The position numbers and the translations under genes are program-made. From positions 558,001 through 622,000 of the forward strand of contig CAXXSW010000004.1 in NCBI GenBank assembly GCA_963677625.2: DNA of 64,000 nucleotides, given 5' to 3'. Of this stretch, positions 34,574 to 44,021 are shown piece after piece (the stretch's first letter is position 1; each line of letters begins with the position of its first letter). Source of the stretch: UBA1351 sp963677625. Lineage in GTDB: Bacteria; Bacillota; Clostridia; Lachnospirales; Vallitaleaceae. Under the pieces are notes generated by a model. The model saw only the letters and a program-made list of their open reading frames with translations, was not told the origin of the DNA and did no database searches.

Positions 34574-36079
34574 CTATTCGTCATCTTCTTCATCTTCCCA
34601 AGCAAGAGCTCTTTTCACAGCTTTTGTCCAACCTTTATACATTTTAGTCCTTTTTTCTTCTGTCATGGATGAAAAGAAGGTTTTACCGGTATCCATCTGA
34701 CCTATTATTGCTTCTTTACTGTCCCAAAAACCTACAGCTAAACCTGCAAGATAAGCAGCTCCTAGAGCAGTCGTTTCCACAACTTTTGGTCGATCAACTT
34801 CCACACCCAATATATCCGCTTGAAACTGCATGAGGAAATTATTCGCACTTGCTCCACCGTCAACTTTCAATCGTTCAAGAGAAATACCTGAATCCTTTAC
34901 CATAAGATCAATAACATCCCTGGACTGATAGGCAATAGACTCTAATGTTGCCCTTATGATATGATTTTTGTTAGCACCTCTTGTTAAGCCCAGAATAGCA
35001 CCTCTGGCATACATATCCCAATAAGGAGCACCTAAACCGGAAAAGGCTGGAACGACATAAACACCATTACTGTCTTCTACCTTTGACGCAAAATACTCGC
35101 TTTCATCAGCAGAATAAATAAGACGCATTTCATCCCTAAGCCATTGAATAGAAGCGCCTGCAATGAATATAGAGCCTTCTATGGCATATTCAATCTTACC
35201 ATCAATCCCCCATGCAATCGTTGTCAATAATCCATTATCTGACTTAACAATTTCATCACCTGTAGTCATAAGAATAAAGCTACCTGTACCATATGTATTC
35301 TTGGCCATTCCAGGTGAAAAACAACCTTGGCCAAAAAGCGCTGCCTGTTGATCCCCTGCTGCACCGGAAATTGGGATGGCTGCACCCCCAAATGTTTTCT
35401 CATGAGTATATCCATAGATTTCAGAGGAATTTTTAACCTCAGGCATCATAGACATAGGTATATCTAGAATTTCCATCAGCTTCTCATCCCAAGTCAGCGT
35501 ATTTATGTTAAATAACATGGTTCTGGATGCATTAGAATATTCTGTAACATGTATACCTCTTGTCAAATTCCATATCAACCATGTATCCATCGTTCCAAAT
35601 AAAAGATCTCCTCTAGCCGCTTTCTCCCTAGCACCTTCAACATGATCTAGTATCCATTTGATCTTACTACCGCTGAAATAAGCATCAATCACTAAGCCTG
35701 TCGTATCATGTATATAAGTTTCAAGGCCTTTTGCCTTCAATTCTTCACATATAGAAGCCGTTTGCCTGGACTGCCAAACAATAGCATTATAAATCGGTTT
35801 ACCTGTTGTTTTATCCCATACTACAGCAGTTTCCCTTTGATTAGTAATCCCAATTGCAGCAATTTCCTCTGCATGAACATCTGCTCTTCCCAGAACTTCA
35901 CGCATAACACCGCTTTGAATCCCCCAAATCTCCATAGCATCATGTTCAACCCAGCCCGGTTTTGGATATATTTGTGTAAATTCTTTTTGAGCAACTTCAA
36001 CTATCTGACCATTTTTATCAAAAATTATAGCTCGACAACTAGTTGTTCCCTGATCTAATGACATAATATATTTTTTCAC
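34574..36079 (-). CDS. glpK: Glycerol kinase
   Basis: Phosphorylates glycerol to glycerol-3-phosphate with ATP. 501 residues from a GTG start at 36079, chosen because GGGGTG lies five nt upstream and the frame extension to 36154 has no site and is not seen in the family. FGGY-family motifs: LDQGTTSCRAIIFD, GWVEHD, ITNQRETAVVWDK, GAAGDQQAALFGQGCF and VDGGASANNFLMQFQAD. The family histidine phosphorylated by PTS HPr in Firmicutes would lie in the GLTRGANKNHIIRATLESIAYQ segment. A single gene with no glpF or glpD nearby. Divergent from the radical SAM gene. Confidence 0.95.
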   Translation of the reverse strand: MKKYIMSLDQGTTSCRAIIFDKNGQIVEVAQKEFTQIYPKPGWVEHDAMEIWGIQSGVMREVLGRADVHAEEIAAIGITNQRETAVVWDKTTGKPIYNAIVWQSRQTASICEELKAKGLETYIHDTTGLVIDAYFSGSKIKWILDHVEGAREKAARGDLLFGTMDTWLIWNLTRGIHVTEYSNASRTMLFNINTLTWDEKLMEILDIPMSMMPEVKNSSEIYGYTHEKTFGGAAIPISGAAGDQQAALFGQGCFSPGMAKNTYGTGSFILMTTGDEIVKSDNGLLTTIAWGIDGKIEYAIEGSIFIAGASIQWLRDEMRLIYSADESEYFASKVEDSNGVYVVPAFSGLGAPYWDMYARGAILGLTRGANKNHIIRATLESIAYQSRDVIDLMVKDSGISLERLKVDGGASANNFLMQFQADILGVEVDRPKVVETTALGAAYLAGLAVGFWDSKEAIIGQMDTGKTFFSSMTEEKRTKMYKGWTKAVKRALAWEDEEDDE

Positions 36080-36247
36080 TTTTACACCCCTTTTCATTTT
36101 CTTACTACTCCATCTATGATAACATCTTTTAATTTGATTATAAATCCCTGTCATAATAATTGGTTAATGTGTTTAATATTCCTTTCAACCTTTATTAACT
36201 ATCCCCATAATCAAATCTTTTTCTCATCAAAATAACAATAATTCCCC

Positions 36248-36276
36248 ATGACATTTATGCAGATTTCTGATAAAAT
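36248..36276 (+). promoter_or_regulatory. Putative promoter of the radical SAM/DUF4364 pair
   Basis: ATGACA, 17-nt spacer, TAAAAT, ending 28 nt before the ATG at 36305. Confidence 0.55.
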
Positions 36277-36304
36277 ATAAAAATCTGGAAGGGGATGGTG
36301 TATA

Positions 36305-37261
36305 ATGGAAAATATGTTCAAGGATAAACAGTATCCTTATTATACCCTCAATAACTATTACCAAGATAAATACGGAGAAAAAGTATATAAAATCGCTATT
36401 GATGGTGGTTTCACCTGCCCTAATCGAGATGGAAGTCTAGATTATAGGGGTTGCATTTTCTGCTCAACTTCAGGTTCAGGAGACTATGCTTCTAAAAAGG
36501 CATCCTCCATCAAAGGCAGAGTTCTTGAAGCAAAAACATCAATCACAAAGAGAAATAAAGCTCATAAATTCATCGTATATTTTCAATCCTATACCAATAC
36601 ATATGCTTCAGTCAGTCTACTAGAGGAACTCTACACTGCAGCTATTGTTGATGATCAGATTGTTGGTCTGTCTATTGCAACCCGTCCTGATTGTCTTTCA
36701 CCTGAAATTATTGAACTACTTACTAATCTTCAAAAAAAAATTGATATATATATTGAACTTGGCTTACAAACCATCCTCAAGGCAAGTGCCGACTTTATAA
36801 GACGGGCTTATCCACTAGCCACCTATGATCAAGCTATTAATTTGTTAAAACAAGCTGGAATCCCTATAGTAACCCATCTTATCTTAGGTTTACCTGGTGA
36901 AAGCAAGTCTATGATTATGGAATCCATCGATTACGTTGCTGCAACACAAACCCATGGAATAAAACTCCAACTGCTTCACATACTAAAGAACACCGACCTA
37001 TATACTTACTATCAAAAAACACCTTTTGTCCTGCCTGATATGGACACATATATTGATTGGATTATCTCCTCAATCCAAAGACTACCACCAGACATGGTTG
37101 TACATCGAATCACCGGAGATGGACCCAAAAACTTACTCATTGAACCAAAATGGTCATTAAATAAACGACTGGTTCTAGGTTCTTTTGCCAAAGCTATGAA
37201 AAAGTCTAAGGCCTACCAGAGTCAGAATTATAAGAGTTCTAAGGAGATCACATATGGTTAA
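36305..37261 (+). CDS. TIGR01212-family radical SAM protein (YtqA-like)
   Basis: 318 residues. The three iron-sulfur cysteines are in CPNRDGSLDYRGCIFCS, the wide-spaced form of the radical SAM motif used by this family. FQSYTNTYASV, GLSIATRPDCL and ELGLQTI are the other family signatures. Homologues are predicted tRNA- or cofactor-modifying enzymes; no reaction is proven to my knowledge. The last eight bases overlap the DUF4364 gene, so the two are coupled. Confidence 0.9.
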   Translation: MENMFKDKQYPYYTLNNYYQDKYGEKVYKIAIDGGFTCPNRDGSLDYRGCIFCSTSGSGDYASKKASSIKGRVLEAKTSITKRNKAHKFIVYFQSYTNTYASVSLLEELYTAAIVDDQIVGLSIATRPDCLSPEIIELLTNLQKKIDIYIELGLQTILKASADFIRRAYPLATYDQAINLLKQAGIPIVTHLILGLPGESKSMIMESIDYVAATQTHGIKLQLLHILKNTDLYTYYQKTPFVLPDMDTYIDWIISSIQRLPPDMVVHRITGDGPKNLLIEPKWSLNKRLVLGSFAKAMKKSKAYQSQNYKSSKEITYG

Positions 37262-37796
37262 TCACGATTTAAGTATTAACAAACTCATCATACTTTATAT
37301 GCTTCGTGAAGTGGAACTGCCCCTGACAAATACCCAGTTAAGTCAGTTTATTATAGACCGGGGCTATACGGATTACTTTTCATTTCAAGAAATCATTCAT
37401 CAACTTATAGAAAACGATTTAATTCGAACAATATCCACTTCCAAGTCTACATCCTATGATATTACTAAGGAAGGGATTAAAACCCTAGATTTTTTTGAAA
37501 ATAGAATTTCTAATACAATCATGGCTGAAATCCATGATTATCTCGAACTAAATAAATATGATATTAAAGAAAAGCTGGAAATAGCTTCTGATTATGTTCC
37601 CGAAAAAGATGGTGACTATCTTGTCCATTTGGTGGCAAAAGAGAATAAAAAAACATTGATAGACTTAACTCTCAATGTTTTTGATAAAGACTATGCCATT
37701 GCTATCTGCGATCAGTGGAAGGATAAAAGTCATGTTTTATACAAGATCATTCTCAGTACCTTATTAGCAGACATGCATAAAGACGACCCATCTTAA
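37254..37796 (+). CDS. DUF4364 winged-helix protein
   Basis: 180 residues. The N-terminal half reads as a winged helix (NKLIILYMLREVELPLTNTQLSQFIIDRG) and the C-terminal half as a small alpha/beta domain (YLVHLVAKENKKTLIDLTLNV), which is the DUF4364 layout. It may be a transcription regulator. AAGGAG stands seven nt before the ATG, inside the upstream gene. It is the second gene of a two-gene unit ending at the terminator 37779-37807. Family assignment fairly sure, function unknown. Confidence 0.85.
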   Translation: MVNHDLSINKLIILYMLREVELPLTNTQLSQFIIDRGYTDYFSFQEIIHQLIENDLIRTISTSKSTSYDITKEGIKTLDFFENRISNTIMAEIHDYLELNKYDIKEKLEIASDYVPEKDGDYLVHLVAKENKKTLIDLTLNVFDKDYAIAICDQWKDKSHVLYKIILSTLLADMHKDDPS

Positions 37797-37807
37797 GGGT
37801 CGTCTTT
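37779..37807 (+). terminator. Terminator of the radical SAM/DUF4364 unit
   Basis: AAAGACGACCC / GGGTCGTCTTT, an 11-bp perfect stem with a 7-nt loop that overlaps the DUF4364 stop. The U-tract is short (TTTGACATTTT). Confidence 0.75.
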
Positions 37808-37902
37808 GACATTTTAATATATCTATTTAATCGCTCTAAGATCAAGATCTTTAGTCATTGTATACTTCTTTGAAAACTTCCCTACTAAAGACCTTTCATA
37901 GA

Positions 37903-38937
37903 CTACTCAAGAATTAGTTCATAAGGCTCTTTTAGCCAAATATCCTTGTCTTTAAAAATCTTAACCATAGGATTAAATGGCTTGCCAACATAGTTTTTAT
38001 TGACAACTCCCACGTTACCATCTGCTAGCTTAATGGTATATCCAATTGGATATGGCGATACTATATTAAAGAAAGTCCTTACAAACTTTGGATCAAAATG
38101 GCTACCTGAACCTTCAACTATGGCTTTAAAAGCTTGAGCTGGATTCAAAGCCTTCCTTTGTCTTCTTCTACTACTTAAGGCATCATAAACATCTGCAATA
38201 GCAATGACCCTTGCATATCGGTTGATATCCTTGCCTATTTTTTTATAAGGATAACCACTTCCATCAAAACGTTCATGATGCTGACCAATAGCTAAATATG
38301 TCTTCATAGGAAGCATAAGCTTTTCTTTGGCAAACTTGTAGCCCAACTCAGCATGCTTTTTGATCATCTCATATTCCTGTTCACTTAACTTCTCAAACTT
38401 ATTCAAGATTTCTTCATCAATGAACAGGTTGCCAATATCATGAAAATATGCTGCCAATCCCATTTCATAAAGCTCCATATAAGAAAATCCTAAGTTCTTT
38501 CCAATAATGGTTGAAATAAGCATAACATTAACAGGCTGCTGATAGCGATAATTCTCGATTAATTTAATATCAAAAACATCATATAAATCAATTTTTTCTG
38601 ATATAACATCATCAATTATCGCCTCAACTGATTTTTTGCATTTATCCAAATATTTGCTATAGCTGGAAGATGCATTTGACTGAATGTTTTCATAAAACAT
38701 TTTAAGATTCTGGGTCGCCTCATTTCTTGCTCCTGATGTAATACTACACTTGACTTCGATTCCTTCTCCCTGTTCATCAAAAATATATAGGAAGGGTATC
38801 TCATACTTGGCTAAACTTTCAATATATCGTTCAGTAATGGCTGTATCTCTCTTTGCCAATATTTCTCCGCGAACACCATAAAAATCATCTGCTATTATCA
38901 TATTTGGTTTTAAGTCTTCAAAAGCAACTAATCTCAT
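37903..38937 (-). CDS. HD-GYP domain protein (probable cyclic-di-GMP phosphodiesterase)
   Basis: 344 residues. The N-terminal ~110 residues are an uncharacterised sensory-type region. The C-terminal HD-GYP domain shows YFHDIGNLFIDEEIL, KHAELGYKF, and HHERFDGSGYP with the GYP triad, then ADVYDALSS. HD-GYP proteins hydrolyse cyclic di-GMP; metal ligands are intact here. No membrane segment, so it is soluble. AAGGAG precedes the ATG, nine nt after engB. It fits a motile lifestyle together with the chemoreceptor. The signal sensed is unknown. Confidence 0.9.
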   Translation of the reverse strand: MRLVAFEDLKPNMIIADDFYGVRGEILAKRDTAITERYIESLAKYEIPFLYIFDEQGEGIEVKCSITSGARNEATQNLKMFYENIQSNASSSYSKYLDKCKKSVEAIIDDVISEKIDLYDVFDIKLIENYRYQQPVNVMLISTIIGKNLGFSYMELYEMGLAAYFHDIGNLFIDEEILNKFEKLSEQEYEMIKKHAELGYKFAKEKLMLPMKTYLAIGQHHERFDGSGYPYKKIGKDINRYARVIAIADVYDALSSRRRQRKALNPAQAFKAIVEGSGSHFDPKFVRTFFNIVSPYPIGYTIKLADGNVGVVNKNYVGKPFNPMVKIFKDKDIWLKEPYELILE

Positions 38938-38946
38938 AATAACTCC

Positions 38947-39552
38947 TTATTTTGCTAATTCCTCATTATGAAAACGAATGATATCATCTAGAACTTTCCA
39001 TATCTCTTCTTTACCTTCTTTTGTTTCAGCAGAAAATGGATACAAGTTAAAACTTTTCATGTTCAGTTTCTTTCTAATGACACTTAAAGCTTTCTGCCTT
39101 TGGGAGCGTTTAAGTTTATCCATCTTTGTTGCTATAACAATTGGTTCAAAACCGAAAGTCTTTATCCAATCATACATCATAATATCATTATTATTCGGTT
39201 CATGTCTTCCGTCAACCAATAAAATGACTTGTCTTAATGTCTGTCTTTGAAAAAGATAATCTTCTATGATTTTCCCCCATCGTTTACGCTCAGATTTAGA
39301 AACTTTCGCGTAGCCATATCCTGGAAGGTCCACCAGATACATCTGATCTTCAACGTTGTAAAAATTAATGGTCTGGGTCTTTCCTGGAGCTGATGAGGTT
39401 CTAGCCAGTTTTTTTCGATTAATCAGTCCATTAATCAAGCTTGATTTACCAACATTGGATTTACCTGCAAAGGCTACTTCTGGAAGACCAGACGTTGGAT
39501 ACTGTTCCTCTTTAACGCCAACAGCCTCCAAAAAAACATTTTGTACATTCAT
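38947..39552 (-). CDS. engB: Ribosome biogenesis GTPase EngB (YsxC)
   Basis: 201 residues with G1 AGKSNVGKS, G3 DLPGYGYAKVSK and G4 TKMDK. Essential GTPase in large ribosomal subunit maturation. Downstream of lon on the same strand, an order common to many Firmicutes (clpX-lon-engB). The ribosome binding site is weak. Confidence 0.95.
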   Translation of the reverse strand: MNVQNVFLEAVGVKEEQYPTSGLPEVAFAGKSNVGKSSLINGLINRKKLARTSSAPGKTQTINFYNVEDQMYLVDLPGYGYAKVSKSERKRWGKIIEDYLFQRQTLRQVILLVDGRHEPNNNDIMMYDWIKTFGFEPIVIATKMDKLKRSQRQKALSVIRKKLNMKSFNLYPFSAETKEGKEEIWKVLDDIIRFHNEELAK

Positions 39553-39661
39553 TTAACTTACTAACATCAAGCGACTCATTGAATGCACTTAATGCTTCTT
39601 CCTTTCATTACTGTTATAAATATTTATAACTATCTTACCAACAAGCTCAACGCTTATCTTA

Positions 39662-41998
39662 CTACTTATCTAAAAGGGCATACTTAATCACTTCATCCAT
39701 GGAATCAACAAAATGAATGGTAACCCCATCTAGAATCTCCGAATCTAGTTCAGATACTGTTCTCTTATTCTGATTAGGTACGATAATCTCAAAAATACCA
39801 GCTCTTTTGGCTGCAAGAATCTTCTCTTTTAAGCCTCCTATAGGTAGGACACGTCCTCGTAGAGTTATTTCTCCCGTCATGGCTACATCATGACGAACAG
39901 GCCTTTCAGTTACCGCTGAAATCATTGCTGTAGCTAGGGTTATACCTGCTGAAGGCCCATCTTTTGGTACTGCACCTTCCGGTATATGTATATGTATATC
40001 TCTTGTTTCATAGCAATCTGGTTCAATACCAAGAATCTCTGTCTTTGATCGAATGTAAGACATTGCTGCTGACGCTGATTCTTGCATCACTTCACCAATA
40101 CGTCCAGTTACTTGAAACTTACCTTTACCTGGCATAACTGTTACTTCAATAGAAAGGGTATCTCCACCCATTTCTGTCCAAGCCAAGCCCCTAGTAATAC
40201 CAACCTGTGGTTCACCGAACATTTTCTGATATTGATATTTGGGAATACCCAAGTACTTCTCAATGTTATTTTTGGAAACTTTCAAACTTTTCTTGCCTTC
40301 TACAATGACTGCCTTAACCACTTTACGACAGATTTCTCCTAATCGTCGTTCCAATTGTCTGACGCCAGCTTCTTTCGTATACTCATTGATAATACAGTCA
40401 AAACCATCATCTGTTAATTTCACTTTAGACTTTGTCAAACCATGCTTCTGCATCTGTTTAGGCCATAAATATTCTTTAGCAATATGAAATTTTTCATTTA
40501 CAGTATAGGAAGCTACTTCAATAATTTCTAACCGATCAAGAAGAGGTCTTGGTATTGTTCTTAAACTGTTAGCTGTTGCAACAAAAAGAACTCTGGAGAG
40601 GTCCACCGGAAGTTCAACATAGTGGTCTCTAAATTGATGATTCTGCTCACTATCAAGAACTTCCAACATGGCAGCACTTGGATCACCTTTAAAGTCACTG
40701 GACATTTTGTCTACTTCATCTAAAAGAATAAGAGGATTACTTGCACCTGCTTGTCTAAGGCCACTAACAATCCTTCCAGGCATTGCACCGATATAAGTTC
40801 TTCGATGGCCTCTAATTTCTGCTTCATCCCTTACTCCGCCTAAGGAAATTCTAACATATTCCCTTTCCATGGCACTTGCAATTGATTTTGCTATAGAGGT
40901 CTTACCTGTACCCGGCGGGCCTACAAGACAGATAATAGGAGCGCTGGAATCCTTTGTCATACTTCTAACTGCCAAATGTTCCAGTACCCGCTCTTTAACT
41001 TTATCCAAACCATAATGGTCATTAACCAAAACTTCATGAGCCTTTTTCAGATCTTCATTTTCATCATTAACCTTATTCCAAGGCATGTCCAAAAGACAGT
41101 CAATATAGTTGCGAATAACAGCTCCTTCTGACGAGGACATATTCATCTTCTTTAGACGTTTAATCTCTTTGTAAAGCTTATCCTTTACCTTTTCTGAAGC
41201 ATCAAGTTCTTCTACCTGTTTAAGGTATTCTTCAATCTCTTCACCACTATCAATTTGATCCCCAAGTTCATTTTGAATTACCTTAAGCTGCTCTCGTAGA
41301 TAGTACTCCTTTTGGTTTTTATCTATATTAGATTTAACTTTCTTGTGAAGGTTTTTTTGGATTTTAGCTACTTCAATTTCATTGTTTAAAATTTTGATCA
41401 CTAGTTGAAGTCTAATTTCTTCATCTGTTTCTTCTAGAATTCGCTGCTTATTCTCTAAGGGTTTAATGAAATGAGTTGTTAAAGCATCTGCTAGTTGGCC
41501 CATATCTTTAATCCTAGAAAGATTCTCTAGTGTTTCTTTGGAAATCTTAGTATTTATAGCTTTAAATTCACCAATAATATCTTCAAGCGTTCTATCGATT
41601 GCAGTCAGTTCATTAGCTGTATAGTTAGCTTCAATAGAATCCAATATCTGGACCTGTCCTGTATAATAAGTAGCTCCATCAATGACCTTTAAGAGTTCAC
41701 CACGGGTTATCCCCTCGACAAGAACTCGTGATATATTACCTGATAGCTTAACAACCTGCTTCACTCTGACAATGGTACCTATATCATAAATATCCCTATG
41801 AATATCAATTTCTTCCTTAATAGCTTCTTTTTGTGCTACAACAAAAATAAGTTGATTGGTTTTCATCGCCTTATCCAAGGCCTTCACAGATTTAGGACGT
41901 TTGGCATCAAAATGCAAAAACATCTTTGGAAATACATTCACTCCTCTAAGCGCTAATACTGGCAATACTTTTAAATTATCTAGTGACTGCTCACTCAT
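39662..41998 (-). CDS. lon: ATP-dependent Lon protease
   Basis: 778 residues, full length. N-terminal substrate-binding domain (about 10-200) and coiled coil, AAA+ module with Walker A GPPGTGKTS and Walker B LILLDEVDKM, then the Ser-Lys protease with the nucleophile in PKDGPSAGI and the Lys in GLKEKILAAKRAG. Degrades unfolded and regulatory proteins in the cytoplasm. GAGGTAGTTAG precedes the ATG. A terminator-like hairpin separates it from clpX, so it may also have its own promoter. Confidence 0.97.
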   Translation of the reverse strand: MSEQSLDNLKVLPVLALRGVNVFPKMFLHFDAKRPKSVKALDKAMKTNQLIFVVAQKEAIKEEIDIHRDIYDIGTIVRVKQVVKLSGNISRVLVEGITRGELLKVIDGATYYTGQVQILDSIEANYTANELTAIDRTLEDIIGEFKAINTKISKETLENLSRIKDMGQLADALTTHFIKPLENKQRILEETDEEIRLQLVIKILNNEIEVAKIQKNLHKKVKSNIDKNQKEYYLREQLKVIQNELGDQIDSGEEIEEYLKQVEELDASEKVKDKLYKEIKRLKKMNMSSSEGAVIRNYIDCLLDMPWNKVNDENEDLKKAHEVLVNDHYGLDKVKERVLEHLAVRSMTKDSSAPIICLVGPPGTGKTSIAKSIASAMEREYVRISLGGVRDEAEIRGHRRTYIGAMPGRIVSGLRQAGASNPLILLDEVDKMSSDFKGDPSAAMLEVLDSEQNHQFRDHYVELPVDLSRVLFVATANSLRTIPRPLLDRLEIIEVASYTVNEKFHIAKEYLWPKQMQKHGLTKSKVKLTDDGFDCIINEYTKEAGVRQLERRLGEICRKVVKAVIVEGKKSLKVSKNNIEKYLGIPKYQYQKMFGEPQVGITRGLAWTEMGGDTLSIEVTVMPGKGKFQVTGRIGEVMQESASAAMSYIRSKTEILGIEPDCYETRDIHIHIPEGAVPKDGPSAGITLATAMISAVTERPVRHDVAMTGEITLRGRVLPIGGLKEKILAAKRAGIFEIIVPNQNKRTVSELDSEILDGVTIHFVDSMDEVIKYALLDK

Positions 41999-42021
41999 CT
42001 AACTACCTCAATTCTATTAAA

Positions 42022-42040
42022 GCCCTTGCTTAGCAAGGGC
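42022..42040 (-). terminator. Hairpin between clpX and lon
   Basis: GCCCTTGCT t AGCAAGGGC, a strong stem. On the minus strand it is followed by TTTAATAG. It is likely a partial terminator that lowers lon transcription relative to clpX. Confidence 0.6.
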
Positions 42041-42059
42041 TCAGTTTTACAATCTAATC

Positions 42060-43367
42060 CTAGGCTGTTTCATCTTCGCTAGGTTTAAGGTGACGTTTCT
42101 TGACGCCACTGTTTTGTTTAATGCTTTTTAAGTTTTCATTGGTGATAATCGTTGGCTGAAGGCCCTTATCGACTGTATCTTTCGTGATAATACATTTTTC
42201 AATGGTCTCATCAGAAGGAATAACAAACATAATATCTAACATAATGTCTTCAATAATGGCTCGAAGACCTCTTGCTCCAGTCTTTCTTGCGAGGGATTTC
42301 CTTGCAATAGCCCGAAGTGCATCTTCTTCAAATTCAAGTTCAACACCGTCCAACTTAAAAATAGCTTGATATTGTTTCTCTAAAGAGTTTTTAGGTTCTT
42401 TTAAAATCTTTATCAATGCATCTTCATCAAGATTCTCAAGTCCAACAGATACCGGAACACGCCCAACAAACTCAGGTATTAATCCAAACTTAATTAAGTC
42501 TTCCGGTGAAAGATTTGCTAAAATCTCACCAATTTCTTTTTCTTCCTTACTCTCGATTTCTGCACCAAATCCCATAGCGGATTTATTGGTTCTGGACTCA
42601 ATAATTTTTTCCAAACCATTAAATGCTCCTGCACAGATAAAAAGAATATTAGTTGTATCAATCTGAATAAACTCCTGGTGTGGATGTTTGCGTCCACCTT
42701 GCGGAGGAACACTGGCAACTGTACCTTCCAAAATCTTAAGAAGAGCCTGTTGAACACCTTCACCACTTACATCACGAGTAATAGATGGATTTTCTGACTT
42801 TCGTGCAATCTTATCAATTTCGTCAATGTAAATAATTCCACGTTCAGCTTTTTCAACATCATATTCAGCTGCCTGTATGATTTTCAGGAGAATGTTCTCA
42901 ACATCTTCTCCAACATACCCTGCTTCTGTCAAACTAGTTGCATCTGCAATAGCAAAAGGAACATTAAGCATTCTTGCCAAAGTTTGAGCCAATAACGTTT
43001 TACCAGAACCTGTCGGTCCGACAAATAAGATGTTACTCTTATGAATCTCTACGTTATCAGGAATTTCTTCTGCACTAATTCTCTTGTAATGGTTGTAAAC
43101 AGCAACTGATAAGGCCTTTTTAGCATTGTCCTGACCAATCACATATTCATCAAGGAATGATTTAATCTCATGCGGTTTAGGAAGTTCTGTAAGATCAGAC
43201 ACAAGTTCAGTCTGTGCAAATTCCTCTTCAATAATTTCTGAACATAGTTCTATACACTCATCACAAATATATACATTAGGTCCTGCAATAAGTTTTCGAA
43301 CTTGGTCCTGAGGCTTATGGCAGAAGGAACATCTTAGTTGCTTCTTGTCTTCAAATTTATTTGGCAT
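42060..43367 (-). CDS. clpX: ClpX, AAA+ unfoldase of ClpXP
   Basis: 435 residues. The N-terminal zinc-binding domain has CSFCHKPQDQ and CDECIELC. The AAA+ core has GPTGSGKTLLAQTLA, YIDEIDKIARK, the pore loop GYVGEDVE and the IGF-type loop region (SAMGFGAE). It unfolds proteins and feeds them into ClpP, encoded directly upstream. 17 nt separate the two genes. Confidence 0.97.
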   Translation of the reverse strand: MPNKFEDKKQLRCSFCHKPQDQVRKLIAGPNVYICDECIELCSEIIEEEFAQTELVSDLTELPKPHEIKSFLDEYVIGQDNAKKALSVAVYNHYKRISAEEIPDNVEIHKSNILFVGPTGSGKTLLAQTLARMLNVPFAIADATSLTEAGYVGEDVENILLKIIQAAEYDVEKAERGIIYIDEIDKIARKSENPSITRDVSGEGVQQALLKILEGTVASVPPQGGRKHPHQEFIQIDTTNILFICAGAFNGLEKIIESRTNKSAMGFGAEIESKEEKEIGEILANLSPEDLIKFGLIPEFVGRVPVSVGLENLDEDALIKILKEPKNSLEKQYQAIFKLDGVELEFEEDALRAIARKSLARKTGARGLRAIIEDIMLDIMFVIPSDETIEKCIITKDTVDKGLQPTIITNENLKSIKQNSGVKKRHLKPSEDETA

Positions 43368-43384
43368 ATTTTCACCACTTTCAA

Positions 43385-43966
43385 TTAACGCTTAATAATC
43401 ACTTCATCAATCAAGCCGTAGGCAACAGCCTGTTCAGCAGAAAGGAAGTTATCTCTTTCTGTATCTTTTTCAATAGTTTCGAGATCTTTGCCCGTATTCT
43501 GTGCCAAAAGTTCATTCAACGTTTTTTTCATTTGAATGATACGATCTGCATGAATCTTAATATCTGTAGCCTGACCTTGATAACCACCAAGTGGCTGATG
43601 AATCATGACTTCTGAATGTGGAAGAGCAAAACGCTTGCCTTTTTGACCACCAGCCAAAAGAAATGATCCCATACTTGCTGCCATACCAACACAAATCGTT
43701 GATACATCAGGTTTAATATGTTGCATAGTATCATAAATAGCCATACCAGCAGTAATGGAACCACCTGGACTATTAATATACAAATGTATATCTTTATCTG
43801 GATCATCAGCCTCAAGGAAAAGTAGCTGAGCTACAATTAGACTTGCTGTAGTATCATTAACTTCTTCTCCTAGGAAGATGATTCTTTCTTTTAATAATCT
43901 TGAGTATATGTCATAGGATCTCTCTCCACGACTAGTTTGCTCAATGACATAAGGGACTAAAGCCAT
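43385..43966 (-). CDS. clpP: ClpP serine protease subunit
   Basis: 193 residues, catalytic triad visible: Ser in GMAASMGSFLL, His in LPHSEVMIHQPLGG, Asp in the later ATDIKIHADRII stretch. The tetradecameric barrel works with ClpX. It follows the trigger factor gene by 55 nt on the same strand. Confidence 0.97.
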   Translation of the reverse strand: MALVPYVIEQTSRGERSYDIYSRLLKERIIFLGEEVNDTTASLIVAQLLFLEADDPDKDIHLYINSPGGSITAGMAIYDTMQHIKPDVSTICVGMAASMGSFLLAGGQKGKRFALPHSEVMIHQPLGGYQGQATDIKIHADRIIQMKKTLNELLAQNTGKDLETIEKDTERDNFLSAEQAVAYGLIDEVIIKR

Positions 43967-44021
43967 TCTTAACCTCCTCTTCTCAAAAGCTACCCAATTT
44001 AATTATATCAGCAAAGGTTAA

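Noticed and set aside
36080..36154. Longer glycerol kinase start at 36154
   Set aside because: No ribosome binding site and an extension unlike any glycerol kinase; the GTG at 36079 has a good site.
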